From JADMIH01 sp035274425 (GTDB lineage: Bacteria > Chloroflexota > Chloroflexia > QHBQ01 > JADMIH01): a DNA stretch of 64,000 nucleotides. The translations under genes were made by a program, and so were the position numbers. Positions 50,950-59,542 of this stretch are shown here, one piece after another. The notes under the pieces were generated by a model. It did no database searches. It saw nothing but the letters and a program-made list of their open reading frames with translations, and had not been told where the DNA came from. The DNA is taken from the NCBI GenBank assembly GCA_035274425.1, contig DATEOC010000040.1, positions 1 through 64,000 on the forward strand, given 5' to 3'. Every line of letters starts with the position of its first letter. Within the stretch, counting starts at the first letter, position 1.

Positions 50950-52257
50950 GTGGACACAACACAACAGAGTGTATCGATGGATACTATCGTATCGCTTGCC
51001 AAAAGGAGGGGGTTTGTTTTCCCTTCCAGCGAGATATATGGCGGCTTTGGCTCGACGTGGGACTACGGGCCGCTTGGCGTTGAGCTGAAACGCAACATCA
51101 AGAGCCTGTGGTGGCGCGATATGGTGCAGGAGCGCGATGACATCGTGGGCCTTGATGCCGCCATCCTGATGTCGCCCCTGGTGTGGCAGGCTTCGGGCCA
51201 TATCACGGAGTTCAATGACCCTATGGTGGACTGCAAGGTGTGCAAGCATCGCTTCCGCGCCGACCACGTAGAGGGGGACAGGTGCCCAGACTGCGGCGGC
51301 GAACTGACCGAGGCGCGCCAGTTCAACATGATGTTCAAGACCTTCGTCGGCCCGGTGGAGGACGATGCCGCCGTAACCTACCTGCGCCCGGAGACGGCCC
51401 AGGGTATCTTCGTCAACTTCTTCAACGTGCAGCAGTCGATGCGGCGCAAGCTCCCATTCGGTATCGCGCAGCAGGGTAAGGCGTTCCGCAACGAGATTAC
51501 CCCGGGCAACTTCATCTTCCGCACGCGCGAGTTCGAGCAGATGGAGATGGAGTTTTTCGTCAAGCCGGGCACCGACGAGGAGTGGCACAAAACGTGGATA
51601 CAGACGCGGTGGGACTGGTTCTTGAAGTACGGCGTGTCGCCTGACCGCCTGCGCATACGCGTGCATGAGAAAGCGGAGCTGGCCCATTACGCGAAGGCTA
51701 CGTCCGATATTGAGTACCAATTCCCCTGGGGCTGGGGCGAGCTTGAGGGTATCGCCAACCGGGGCGACTACGACCTGCGCCGCCACACCGAGGAGAGCAA
51801 CAAAGACCTCACCTACTTCGTCGAAGAGACGAACGAGCACATATTTCCCTACGTGATCGAGCCTGCCGTTGGCCCTGACCGCATCGCGTTGGTGATGCTG
51901 CTCAACGCCTACCACGAGGAGCCGGACAAAGATGAGACACGCGTGGTGCTGCGGTTCCACCCGGCAGTCGCGCCTATCAAGGTGGCGGTGTTGCCCCTCT
52001 CTAAGAAGCTCGCGGATGAAGCGCGTAAAGTACACGCGCTCGTGCGCCCGCACTTTATGAGCCAATATGACGATACAGGCTCCATCGGCAAGCGCTACCG
52101 CCGCCAGGATGAGATAGGCACCCCCCTCTGTGTGACGCTAGACTTCGACACGCTGAACGATCATGCCGTGACCATAAGAGACCGTGACAGCATGGAGCAA
52201 GTGCGCGTGCCGGTGGAGGAGTTGGTGGGTAGGGTGAGGGAGATGCTGAAGCTTTAG
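50950..52257 (+). CDS. glyS: Glycyl-tRNA synthetase, homodimeric type
   Basis: 435 residues, class II synthetase (EC 6.1.1.14) of the alpha-2 type. The start is GTG 50950 after GGAGGG. It shows FVFPSSEIYGGFGSTWDYGPLG (motif 1 region), a zinc-binding insert CKVCKHRFRADH with CPDCGG, motif 2 FRNEITPGNFIFRTREFEQ and motif 3 near GPDRIALVML. The anticodon-binding domain is C-terminal. No T-box is seen in the leader. Confidence 0.93.
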   Translation: MDTTQQSVSMDTIVSLAKRRGFVFPSSEIYGGFGSTWDYGPLGVELKRNIKSLWWRDMVQERDDIVGLDAAILMSPLVWQASGHITEFNDPMVDCKVCKHRFRADHVEGDRCPDCGGELTEARQFNMMFKTFVGPVEDDAAVTYLRPETAQGIFVNFFNVQQSMRRKLPFGIAQQGKAFRNEITPGNFIFRTREFEQMEMEFFVKPGTDEEWHKTWIQTRWDWFLKYGVSPDRLRIRVHEKAELAHYAKATSDIEYQFPWGWGELEGIANRGDYDLRRHTEESNKDLTYFVEETNEHIFPYVIEPAVGPDRIALVMLLNAYHEEPDKDETRVVLRFHPAVAPIKVAVLPLSKKLADEARKVHALVRPHFMSQYDDTGSIGKRYRRQDEIGTPLCVTLDFDTLNDHAVTIRDRDSMEQVRVPVEELVGRVREMLKL

Positions 52258-52267
52258 GGGCGTAGCT

Positions 52268-52477
52268 ATGTTGGATTATGAAGATGACTGGACTGAAGAG
52301 GACATGCGTGACCTAACGATTCACTCTATGAGACACGCTGAAGAAGAAAATCCTTACGAAGATGACCTCATTGAGCAAGAGATGGTCGCAGTTGAATTTA
52401 GGGAGAAGATACCTGCGATGATCAAAGCTCTAGCAGACGCTACTACATCTGAAGGAATAGAGGTTCGTCCCACATGA
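52268..52477 (+). CDS. Small acidic protein of unknown function
   Basis: 69 residues starting 10 bp after glyS. It is highly charged (DDWTEEDMRDLTIHSMRHAEEEN) and probably helical. It overlaps the next gene by ATGA, so it is likely translated in the same operon. The sequence is AT-richer than glyS. No family recognised. Confidence 0.5.
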   Translation: MLDYEDDWTEEDMRDLTIHSMRHAEEENPYEDDLIEQEMVAVEFREKIPAMIKALADATTSEGIEVRPT

Positions 52478-53073
52478 AAAAGAATATAGCGAGTATAGCT
52501 TCTTTACTTGCTCTTCTGCTTATAGTTGTCCTCACAGCTTGCGACCAGGGGTCAAACTCTCAATCGCCAACAGTAGGAGCCCAAGTTACAGCTACCACGC
52601 AGATAGTAGTCAAGCTCAACCCTCTAGGAACACCATCGAATATTGATGATGCATCACCGGCGACACCAGCACCGAGAGGGCCTGGCTCTTGTGCTCCCAC
52701 TCGCCCCGATGGCGAAGGCCCTTATTACAAGCCAAACGCCCCTGAGCGCACCTCCGTCGGTACGGGGCATGTGCTAAAAGGGCTGGTCAAGTCAACGAAG
52801 GACTGCTCCCCTATACCGGGGGCGAGGATAGAGTTCTGGCAGGTCGGCCCCGATGCGCAGTACGATGACGACCATCGCGCAACAATGCACTTGGAGGCAT
52901 CAGGCGCATACAGCTTTGAGAGTAACTTCCCGCCCGGCTACGAGGGCCGCCCTCCGCATATTCACGTCAAAGTTTCGGCGCAGGGGTATCAGACCCTCAC
53001 CACGCAATATTACCCCGCGGATGGTGAAACGGAAGGGACTTTCGACCTGGTGCTTATACCGGACGCGCGGTAG
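52474..53073 (+). CDS. Lipoprotein with intradiol ring-cleavage dioxygenase fold
   Basis: 199 residues. The lipoprotein signal ends VVLTAC. After a Thr/Pro linker the mature domain has PTRPDGEGPYYKPNAPER, GARIEFWQVGPDAQYDDDHRA and YEGRPPHIHVKV, the intradiol dioxygenase (protocatechuate/catechol) pattern with candidate Tyr and His iron ligands. Extracytoplasmic location is unusual for such enzymes, although secreted members are known. A role in aromatic-compound oxidation is inference. Confidence 0.75.
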   Translation: MKKNIASIASLLALLLIVVLTACDQGSNSQSPTVGAQVTATTQIVVKLNPLGTPSNIDDASPATPAPRGPGSCAPTRPDGEGPYYKPNAPERTSVGTGHVLKGLVKSTKDCSPIPGARIEFWQVGPDAQYDDDHRATMHLEASGAYSFESNFPPGYEGRPPHIHVKVSAQGYQTLTTQYYPADGETEGTFDLVLIPDAR

Positions 53074-53076
53074 GGT

Positions 53077-54048
53077 ATGCAGATTCAGGCCATAGACTAT
53101 CTGAACTTCCAGGCTTACAGGCTATCTACCTCCGTGTGGGAGGCCGTATGCGTGCCCGAACGAGGCGCTAACATCGCAGAGTTCCACCACCTGCGGACGG
53201 GGCGGCAGTGGCTGTGGGTGAACCCTCGCGTGCCGTTAGCCCTGCATGATTATGGCTGCCCCTACGGGTGGAGCAGCGCCTCCGGCTTCGATGAGTGCTT
53301 CCCCGCCATAGCGCCCAGCGTCTATCCCTTAGAACCGTATAAGGAACGGGACATACCCGACCACGGCGAATTATGGTCGCTTCCCTGGTCCGCCGAGGTG
53401 GCAGGCGGTAGCTTGCGAACTTGGATTGAGGGACGTAACTTCCCTTACAGATTCGAGCGCACCATCTCCGAAGCTGAAGATGATGGGGCGATGCTCCTCC
53501 ACTATAAGCTCACAAACCTGGCCGACGCGCCTCTTGCCTACAATTGGTCGTCCCATCCCGTATTTGCGGCCTCTGAGGGCATGATCGTACATGTCGAGCG
53601 GGGCGCGACCATCCGCGTCGAGCAATCGTTGGGCGATAGATTGGGCAAAGCAGGGACTCGTTTCCAGTGGCTTGGTGGAACGCACAGGTTGGAGAGGATA
53701 CCGGGTTGCGGGTCGGGCGAGGTTAAGATAGACAAGCTCTTCGCGGAGAATCTGACCCGCAATTGGGTGGGGCTGTACCACCCGGAGAGCGATTCACATC
53801 TGGCCCTGCGCTTCGACCTCAACGAGATCAATACGGTTGGCGTCTGGATAAATGTGTGCGAAGCTCCGGGCGAGGACCGCGTGGCGATAGAGCCATGCAG
53901 GGGCAACACCGACTCGCTGGCAGGCTCGCTTGAGGAAGGTACCGCCTCTTTTCTTGCGCCCGGAGAGGTGCAGGAGTGGTCTTTGTGGCTCCAGCCGGGA
54001 GTAGGACCGCTGGACTTAGAAGTCTATGCCGATGGGAGTCCTGCCTAA
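53077..54048 (+). CDS. Galactose mutarotase-like protein
   Basis: 323 residues of the aldose-1-epimerase superfamily beta-sandwich: CVPERGANIAEFHHL at the start, GFDECFPAIAP, a central LLHYKLTNLADAPLAYNWSSHP with the typical His, and a late RVAIEPCRGNTDSL. It would bind or epimerise a sugar; the catalytic pair cannot be confirmed. It begins 4 bp after the dioxygenase-like gene. Its 3' end overlaps the convergent gene by 33 bp. Confidence 0.7.
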   Translation: MQIQAIDYLNFQAYRLSTSVWEAVCVPERGANIAEFHHLRTGRQWLWVNPRVPLALHDYGCPYGWSSASGFDECFPAIAPSVYPLEPYKERDIPDHGELWSLPWSAEVAGGSLRTWIEGRNFPYRFERTISEAEDDGAMLLHYKLTNLADAPLAYNWSSHPVFAASEGMIVHVERGATIRVEQSLGDRLGKAGTRFQWLGGTHRLERIPGCGSGEVKIDKLFAENLTRNWVGLYHPESDSHLALRFDLNEINTVGVWINVCEAPGEDRVAIEPCRGNTDSLAGSLEEGTASFLAPGEVQEWSLWLQPGVGPLDLEVYADGSPA

Positions 54049-55263
54049 GCGATCGAGCACTATGCGGATGCCCTCTTGCAGCACGCCCGCGTAGAACCAC
54101 ATCTGGCGCTCTTGCTTGAGTATTACAATCTTGCCGCCCGTGGTGACTTCCTCTCCGGGCATGAGGGTCTTGACGAAGCCCCAGCGGAAGGGGTAGCGAT
54201 AGGCACCTCCTCCGCCTGAATTGCCGTCCCAATCTACCCCTACACGCCACAGCCCCGCTTTGTCGATCCATTTGCTACCTTCTATGGAGCTATAGCTGTC
54301 GTTGGTCGTGTACGTATAGCCGGGGTCCGGTCCCTGGGTGCGCAGAGGCACGTTCCCGGTATTCTTCACGGTGATGCTGACGCTGATCGGCTGGCCGAGG
54401 ATGATCTGCTGTGGGGAGATGTCTATCCTGGTTATCTCTATCTGAGGCTCGCCGCCGCCCTCGACCTTGAGGGGACGTTGCGACTCTACCATATTGCCCG
54501 CCGCGTCCTGGGCGCGCACAGTTACCGTATATGTGCCGTCAGGCAGGACCTCACCCAGCACATTTTGTCCGCTGATTACAGCATTATGCTCTCCTGGCCC
54601 GCGCTTGATGGGGGCCAGCATTGGCGTCCGGGTGCCGTTAGGGTGCGTAAGGTCTACCGACAGGGTGGAGGTCTGGTCGGTGCGGAATGTGACTTCGGCT
54701 ACGTCGTCCACCGCATCGCTGTTGGGTGATATAGTGTCAGGGTGAACTACCATGTGTGCCAGGTCCGGCGGCTGCGTATCAGACCCCAACACTTTGAAGC
54801 CAACACTCCGGTTGGTTTCATCTGTAGCGATGTTGATGACGTAGTCACCATCAGGCACTACCTGCCTCACGATTCGGTAGCTCCTACTGATTTCATCTGT
54901 GGCGATAACCCCATTGAAGCGTAGGATGTGTTCACCAGCATTTTGGTGTTCAGCCAGCAGAGTGGTTATCGTTGTCCCAGGTAATGCGATTCTCGTCGGT
55001 GTCTCGATATGGTTCACGATGTCCATCGCTGCCCCTTGTGCTAATCGGATCGTCACTTGCCCGCTCTTACCCAATGTATAGCGTACCTCTATTACACCTG
55101 GAGGCTTACCTATACCCGATGAGCCGGGCACGACCCCGATGATCTCGCTGGCCGAAGGTGCAGTTACGGATAGCGCAGGACGGCTTACGTCACACGCCGC
55201 TAGAATAAGGGTGAGGAGTGCAGCTATAGCAATGAGAGCGGTTGTACGCCAGGTACGCTTCAA
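54016..55263 (-). CDS. Lipoprotein with Ig-like domains
   Basis: 415 residues. The lipoprotein signal is LLTLILAAC. Repeated beta-sandwich domains are suggested by DGDYVINIATDETNRSVGF and DGTYTVTVRAQDAAGN (FlgD-type Ig). A C-terminal domain has ISVSITVKNTGNVPL, a CARDB/BsuPI-like pattern. It is likely a surface protein of unknown role. Its start overlaps the upstream cupin gene stop as ATGA, so the two are co-translated. Confidence 0.65.
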   Translation of the reverse strand: MKRTWRTTALIAIAALLTLILAACDVSRPALSVTAPSASEIIGVVPGSSGIGKPPGVIEVRYTLGKSGQVTIRLAQGAAMDIVNHIETPTRIALPGTTITTLLAEHQNAGEHILRFNGVIATDEISRSYRIVRQVVPDGDYVINIATDETNRSVGFKVLGSDTQPPDLAHMVVHPDTISPNSDAVDDVAEVTFRTDQTSTLSVDLTHPNGTRTPMLAPIKRGPGEHNAVISGQNVLGEVLPDGTYTVTVRAQDAAGNMVESQRPLKVEGGGEPQIEITRIDISPQQIILGQPISVSITVKNTGNVPLRTQGPDPGYTYTTNDSYSSIEGSKWIDKAGLWRVGVDWDGNSGGGGAYRYPFRWGFVKTLMPGEEVTTGGKIVILKQERQMWFYAGVLQEGIRIVLDRLGRTPIGIDF

Positions 55264-55637
55264 TTTTTCTCCTTAGAAGTATAGTCTAAGCCTAATCGCG
55301 ATAGGGAGACGTGTTGCTTTTCGGTGCGTGCTTCCTCCCCTGCGAGTCCGGGCGTGTGGATTACGAAATGAAAGTAATCGGGAGAGTTAGAGAGGAAGGT
55401 GTGCGCCTCTCCCGGTTCGACGATGATCATATCACCTGCCTGTAGAGGGATGGTTTCTTGCTCGACCCGCATCACCGACGTGCCACGCGCTACCAGGTAA
55501 ATCTCGGTTATGTACGTATGAGCATGCGGCTCGTTGACCCCTTCGTTGGCATAACCGACTGAAAGCTGGAGGTTCGAGTTCCAGGGGCCAACGTACCAAC
55601 CTTTGGGAACGCCTGGGTTAGATCGCTCAATGCGCAT
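55260..55637 (-). CDS. Cupin-domain protein
   Basis: 125 residues forming one cupin barrel: EPHAHTYITEIYLVARGTSV gives motif 1 (H-x-H, Glu) and GDMIIVEPGEAHTFLS gives motif 2 with its His. Such small cupins bind a metal and may be isomerases, oxygenases or sensors. The link by ATGA overlap to a lipoprotein gene does not indicate the substrate. Confidence 0.8.
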   Translation of the reverse strand: MRIERSNPGVPKGWYVGPWNSNLQLSVGYANEGVNEPHAHTYITEIYLVARGTSVMRVEQETIPLQAGDMIIVEPGEAHTFLSNSPDYFHFVIHTPGLAGEEARTEKQHVSLSRLGLDYTSKEKN

Positions 55638-55695
55638 TATAACCTCTAGCCAATTCTATGGGCATATTAGCATGTTCGTAGAGTATATAGCTGGC

Positions 55696-55986
55696 TTAGT
55701 GAATATTGTCAAAAGAGGCGACGATGAATAATATCCAACACAACGTGCTGAAGATACCCAGGGCTGAGGTGATTACGCCCGCGACTGCAAAGCGTCGCCT
55801 CGTCTGGGAAGAGAGGCCAATCAGCCCCAATATCAACCCCGGTACCGTGGCGGCTAGCGACCAGAATCCAAGGAGCGTAGAAAGTAGCAGCCCTGGCACG
55901 CCGAGGACAAGAGATAAATCGGCCATACCGTTAGCCGGGGTGACGATTGTTCCGGACTTTGGTGCTTTTGGCTCTTGCTGTTTCAT
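55696..55986 (-). CDS. DUF4190-like small membrane protein
   Basis: 96 residues from ATG 55986 with GGGAGGG upstream. A proline-rich N-terminus is followed by two Gly/Leu-rich helices (LSLVLGVPGLLLSTLLGFWS, then GVITSALGIFSTLCWILF), as in DUF4190. Function unknown. It is divergent from the toxin-antitoxin pair. Confidence 0.6.
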   Translation of the reverse strand: MKQQEPKAPKSGTIVTPANGMADLSLVLGVPGLLLSTLLGFWSLAATVPGLILGLIGLSSQTRRRFAVAGVITSALGIFSTLCWILFIVASFDNIH

Positions 55987-56032
55987 CACACCCTCCCTCG
56001 TTGGCTTGATTGCGTATGACCGATTGAGAAGG

Positions 56033-56056
56033 ATTATACAGTAAATGGTATATAAT
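56033..56056. promoter_or_regulatory. Divergent -10 elements between the DUF4190 and phd genes
   Basis: TATAAT occurs on both strands here: minus at 56038-56033 for the DUF4190-like gene, plus at 56051-56056 for phd. The plus copy has TTGAGA 21 bp upstream, which is long. Overlap of the two promoter regions may couple their expression. Confidence 0.45.
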
Positions 56057-56099
56057 TGAGTCATGCTTATTCACCCGCTGTGCGCGAAGGAGAAGTAAT

Positions 56100-56378
56100 A
56101 TGCGAGCTATAGAGGAGAGCATTAGCGTATCCGAGGCTGGACGCAATCTTGAGGAGATTGTAAAGAGGGTTGCAGAGAACAATGACAGTGTGATACTTGA
56201 CGTTGAAGGCGAGCCTAAAGCGGTAGTCGTGCCTATGGAGCTTTATCAGCGGTTGAAACGCAGAGAGATAGGCGATATGTTTCAAGTAATGGCTGAACGG
56301 GCCGACATGGACCCCGACGAAGCAGACGCGTTGGCAGCAGAAGCAGTCAGTTGGGCGCGAAGCAATAAAGAGGCATGA
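56100..56378 (+). CDS. Phd/YefM-family antitoxin
   Basis: 92 residues. ISVSEAGRNLEEIVKRVAEN followed by VILDVEGEPKAVVVPMELYQ is the Phd/YefM N-terminal DNA-binding fold. The C-terminal acidic helix (DMDPDEADALAAEAV) would bind the toxin. GAAGGAGAAG precedes the start. The stop overlaps the toxin start as ATGA. Confidence 0.85.
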   Translation: MRAIEESISVSEAGRNLEEIVKRVAENNDSVILDVEGEPKAVVVPMELYQRLKRREIGDMFQVMAERADMDPDEADALAAEAVSWARSNKEA

Positions 56379-56800
56379 AAGTAGTCATAGACACCAATGT
56401 CGTTATTAGCAGAGCTTTGTCTAACAAGGGCGCACCTGCTCGTATCATTGAGCAGTGGGTGAGTGGTGCTTTCGAACTTGTTATCTCCGAAGATATACTT
56501 GCTGAATATCAGCGCGCTCTTGGGTATGAGCATATTCGAAAGCGTAGAATAGCAATACCTGATGAGATTAGTACCCTTCTTTCCAAAATCAAAGAAGTAG
56601 GCACGTTTGTCGTGCCAGATGACGCCTTGGATGTCATATCCAGGGATCCAGATGACAACAAATTCCTCGAATGCGCTATCGCAGGTGGCGCGGATTACAT
56701 TGTAAGTGGAGACGCACATCTGCTCAACGTCGGGCAGTACGAGGGTATTCAAATCCTATCACCCGCAACATTCCTAACCATGCTAAATCAGCAGGTGTAG
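56375..56800 (+). CDS. PIN-domain toxin
   Basis: 141 residues, a PIN-fold ribonuclease (putative TA toxin, PIN family). The first Asp is in VVIDTNVVI (D6), Glu in EDILAEYQRAL, and further Asp residues in SRDPDDNKFLECA and YIVSGDAHLL complete the metal site. It is neutralised by the co-translated antitoxin. Its 3' end overlaps the allantoinase gene by 13 bp on the other strand. Confidence 0.88.
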   Translation: MKVVIDTNVVISRALSNKGAPARIIEQWVSGAFELVISEDILAEYQRALGYEHIRKRRIAIPDEISTLLSKIKEVGTFVVPDDALDVISRDPDDNKFLECAIAGGADYIVSGDAHLLNVGQYEGIQILSPATFLTMLNQQV

Positions 56801-58149
56801 GCTGGCTTCACTAATCTCCCTACCGGCCCGGAAACTATCGTCCCATCCCGGAAAACGGTTGTGCCTCGTACCATAGTGCGCACCACGCGCCCGTTCATAG
56901 GCTTACCTATATAGGGGCTTTGTTTGTGCCTGTAGAAGAGGTCTTCCTGCCGCAGCACGGTGCTGGTTTCCAGGTCAACGAGAGTGACGTCGGCGTCGAC
57001 TCCTACTTCCAGAATTCCCTTTTGAGGCAACAGGCCGAAACGCTTTGCTACGTAGCTGGAGGTGACACGGGCTACATCGATCAGGGGGAGATCGCGCGCC
57101 GAGTGGCCGTCCGTCAGGAGGAGTTGCAGCAGCGATTGGCACCCTGAGATGCCGCCCCATACGGTAAAGAAGTTGTCTCCCTCTTTCATTTCGGGTGGCG
57201 CGGGGGAGTGGTCGGAGGCCACCATCGGTAGCGTGCCGTCAGCTAGGCTTCGCCAGAGGGCGTCCTGCTCCTCTTGAGAGCGTATGGGCGGAGCGCACTT
57301 AGCTATCCCACCCAGTCTCTCCACGTCCTCATCGGTGAGGGAGAGGTAATGCGGGCAGGTCTCGCAGCTCACGTCTATCCCACGCAAGCGCGCCTCGGCT
57401 ACCATCTCTACGCCGCGCCCGCTGCTCACGTGCACGATGTGGAGAGAGCATCCCGTCTCCTGGGCGTAGAGTATGGCGCGTCCAATAGCCTCAAGCTCGG
57501 CGATTACGGGACGGGATTGGAGGTAGTCCCTCACGCTCGTGCGACCCTGGGAGATGGCACGCTTCGCAAGGGAAGTGGTGAGTGGGTCGCTCTCGGCGTG
57601 GACCGCTACGATGCGGCCCAGCCTGGCGGCTCGCGCCATCCCTTCATAGAGGGTGAGGTCGTCGCACGCGGGGAAGTCGTCAATGCCGCTGTTGGACATG
57701 AACGCCTTGAAGCCGACCACGCCCTGCTCTGCCAACTCGTCCAGGTGGTCGAGGTTCCCAGGCACGAGGCCACCCCATAGGCCGAAGTCTACCAGCGAAG
57801 AGGCCTGCGCTGCCGCCAGCTTTAGGTCGAAGCTCGCGGCGTCGAGTGTGGGGGGGTGGGAGTTGAGGGGCATATCAAAGAAGAGGGTCGCGCCTCCCGC
57901 TGCCAGGGCGGCTGTGCCCGTCGAGAAGCCCTCCCACTCTGTGCGTCCCGGCTCGTTGCAATGCACGTGGGCATCTATCACGCCGGGGAAGATGTGGAGG
58001 CCCGCCGCGTCTATCTCTTCGCGACTCGTTCCCTCTAGCTCCGGGCCAACCTCGACGATATGTCCTTCAGCGATTGCCAGGTCGGCAGGATTAGTGCCTC
58101 CGGCAGTTACCAGCGTGCCATTGCGAATGATAAGATCGTATAAGCCCAT
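56788..58149 (-). CDS. allB: Allantoinase
   Basis: 453 residues, dihydroorotase/allantoinase branch of the amidohydrolases (EC 3.5.2.5). Metal ligands are in VIDAHVHCNEPGRTEWEGF (H-x-H), carboxylated Lys in GFKAFMSN, His in VHAES and IVHVSSG, and Asp in VASDHSPAPP. The purine-degradation neighbours (allantoate amidohydrolase, HIU hydrolase, urate oxidase) favour allantoinase over dihydroorotase. It would open the allantoin ring to allantoate. Confidence 0.9.
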   Translation of the reverse strand: MGLYDLIIRNGTLVTAGGTNPADLAIAEGHIVEVGPELEGTSREEIDAAGLHIFPGVIDAHVHCNEPGRTEWEGFSTGTAALAAGGATLFFDMPLNSHPPTLDAASFDLKLAAAQASSLVDFGLWGGLVPGNLDHLDELAEQGVVGFKAFMSNSGIDDFPACDDLTLYEGMARAARLGRIVAVHAESDPLTTSLAKRAISQGRTSVRDYLQSRPVIAELEAIGRAILYAQETGCSLHIVHVSSGRGVEMVAEARLRGIDVSCETCPHYLSLTDEDVERLGGIAKCAPPIRSQEEQDALWRSLADGTLPMVASDHSPAPPEMKEGDNFFTVWGGISGCQSLLQLLLTDGHSARDLPLIDVARVTSSYVAKRFGLLPQKGILEVGVDADVTLVDLETSTVLRQEDLFYRHKQSPYIGKPMNGRVVRTMVRGTTVFRDGTIVSGPVGRLVKPAYTC

Positions 58150-58198
58150 TTCTCACCAGTTCCCGACTCAGCTCTTATTTCCTCACTCCGCACTCAAA

Positions 58199-58786
58199 TT
58201 AGCCTCGGCCCCTTTCGAGGATTACCGCCATGAGCACGCTCAGCAGCACCAGCTTCTCCTCGCGTGGCTCCAGGGGCATCTTGCTCTGTATCTCGAATAT
58301 ACCCTCCAGGAAGGCGGGCTTCTTCTCCAGGCGCATAACTACGGTGCCGTCCGTGCGAGTGACGAGGTAGGCCGGGTGGAACATGTAGCCGGTGAACATG
58401 CCGAGTACGGGCACTTCGCCTACGAGGGCATCTATCACCTTCACCCAGCCCTTTTCCTCGGTGATAGTCATTATTGGGGTCTCGAATTCCAGGATGTCGT
58501 AGTGGGCTTTCCATAGCGAGCGCATCCCCTCGCGCTTGAGGGCACCAATGGGGTTTCCTTCCATGTCGGCGATAGTGTATCGCGCCGAGATGTCCAGGAT
58601 GCGGTCGGCGTTGATGGTATAGAGAGGTTGGGTCTGCGCTTCGTCAGCGAAGACGGTAATTTCCTCTTTCAGCTTGAAGAGCTTCTGCTTCACGTAGAAG
58701 ACAAGCTGGCCGGTCGCATCCTTAACCGAAATCTGCGACGCGAACGAAAGGATTTTGAACGATAAGTGTAATGGATATTGCATCAA
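58199..58786 (-). CDS. LURP-one-related (tubby-like) protein
   Basis: 195 residues in a tubby-like/LURP-one (DUF567) beta-barrel pattern: LSFKILSFASQISVKDATGQ, FYVKQKLFKLKEEITVF and GNPIGALKREGMRSLWKAHYDI. The family is thought to bind membrane lipids, with unclear function in bacteria. It lies inside the ureide gene run, and its start overlaps the preceding stop as ATGA, so it is translated with it. Confidence 0.75.
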   Translation of the reverse strand: MMQYPLHLSFKILSFASQISVKDATGQLVFYVKQKLFKLKEEITVFADEAQTQPLYTINADRILDISARYTIADMEGNPIGALKREGMRSLWKAHYDILEFETPIMTITEEKGWVKVIDALVGEVPVLGMFTGYMFHPAYLVTRTDGTVVMRLEKKPAFLEGIFEIQSKMPLEPREEKLVLLSVLMAVILERGRG

Positions 58787-59538
58787 TCTCTCCTTATGTC
58801 TGAGCTTTGGACGATGCCCTTCACGACAAGAGCAAGGAACCCTACGACTATCATTATAATCATTGCCGCTCGCAACGTGGTTATCCAGTCCGGCAATAAA
58901 TGCAGATCTTCCCGCGCTCCATGCACCCAGAGCAGGGCGGTGAATATCAGAATATAGACGCTCCCTATAACCCAGGAGCGTCTAATGCTCAAGGGCCTCT
59001 TGCCGGGAGGAAGCCCTACTTCTGTTTCTAACAGGTTCTTTATGTTATACGCAGCTTCCCTACCCTTTTCCAGAGTCTCGTCCAGGGTAAGAGCAACCCT
59101 GCGTTCCGTGAACCACCCTGCGATCTTACCGATACCTGTGAACCATAGGACGTTCACGAATGTAATCTCGGTACCACCCTCAACAGGCTCGAATAGGGAG
59201 GTTGCGGAGGTATGAGACACACCTGCGTACGCTTTCTGACTTGCTTTCCTCTTCGGCTGGTGCTCGGCAAACCTGGTCTCTGTTTTAATACCTAGTTTTC
59301 TACTTGGCTCGTATTCCGTGACCAGAAAAGTGGTATCTGCGATCCTGCCCCATTGGTCCTCAGACCTATATCGTGCAGTTACACCTATATTCGCAGGTCC
59401 TTCAGGGATTTCCAGAATCTCTACCTCTTTGGGGATTGGCGCCCACTTTGGGCGGTTCTGGAAGTAGTCGGTCGCCACAAATTGAAAGACCTCCTCCACC
59501 GGCCTGCGTATGAGCACTTTGTGCTTCAGCTTCAGCAT
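58783..59538 (-). CDS. SRPBCC-domain protein with two C-terminal membrane helices
   Basis: 251 residues. Residues 1-165 follow the SRPBCC/START-like ligand-binding fold (KHKVLIRRPVEEVFQFVATD, FEPVEGGTEITFVNVLWF). Two helices follow (SWVIGSVYILIFTALLWV and MIIMIVVGFLALVVKGIV). It could bind a hydrophobic ligand at the membrane. It is 4 bp from the M20 hydrolase gene, with no known link to ureides. Confidence 0.65.
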   Translation of the reverse strand: MLKLKHKVLIRRPVEEVFQFVATDYFQNRPKWAPIPKEVEILEIPEGPANIGVTARYRSEDQWGRIADTTFLVTEYEPSRKLGIKTETRFAEHQPKRKASQKAYAGVSHTSATSLFEPVEGGTEITFVNVLWFTGIGKIAGWFTERRVALTLDETLEKGREAAYNIKNLLETEVGLPPGKRPLSIRRSWVIGSVYILIFTALLWVHGAREDLHLLPDWITTLRAAMIIMIVVGFLALVVKGIVQSSDIRRD

Positions 59539-59542
59539 GGTT

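Noticed and set aside
50809..52065. 418-residue minus-strand ORF opposite glyS
   Set aside because: Antisense shadow of a clear GlyRS; it starts in the coding region of the synthetase and ends in repeat arrays.
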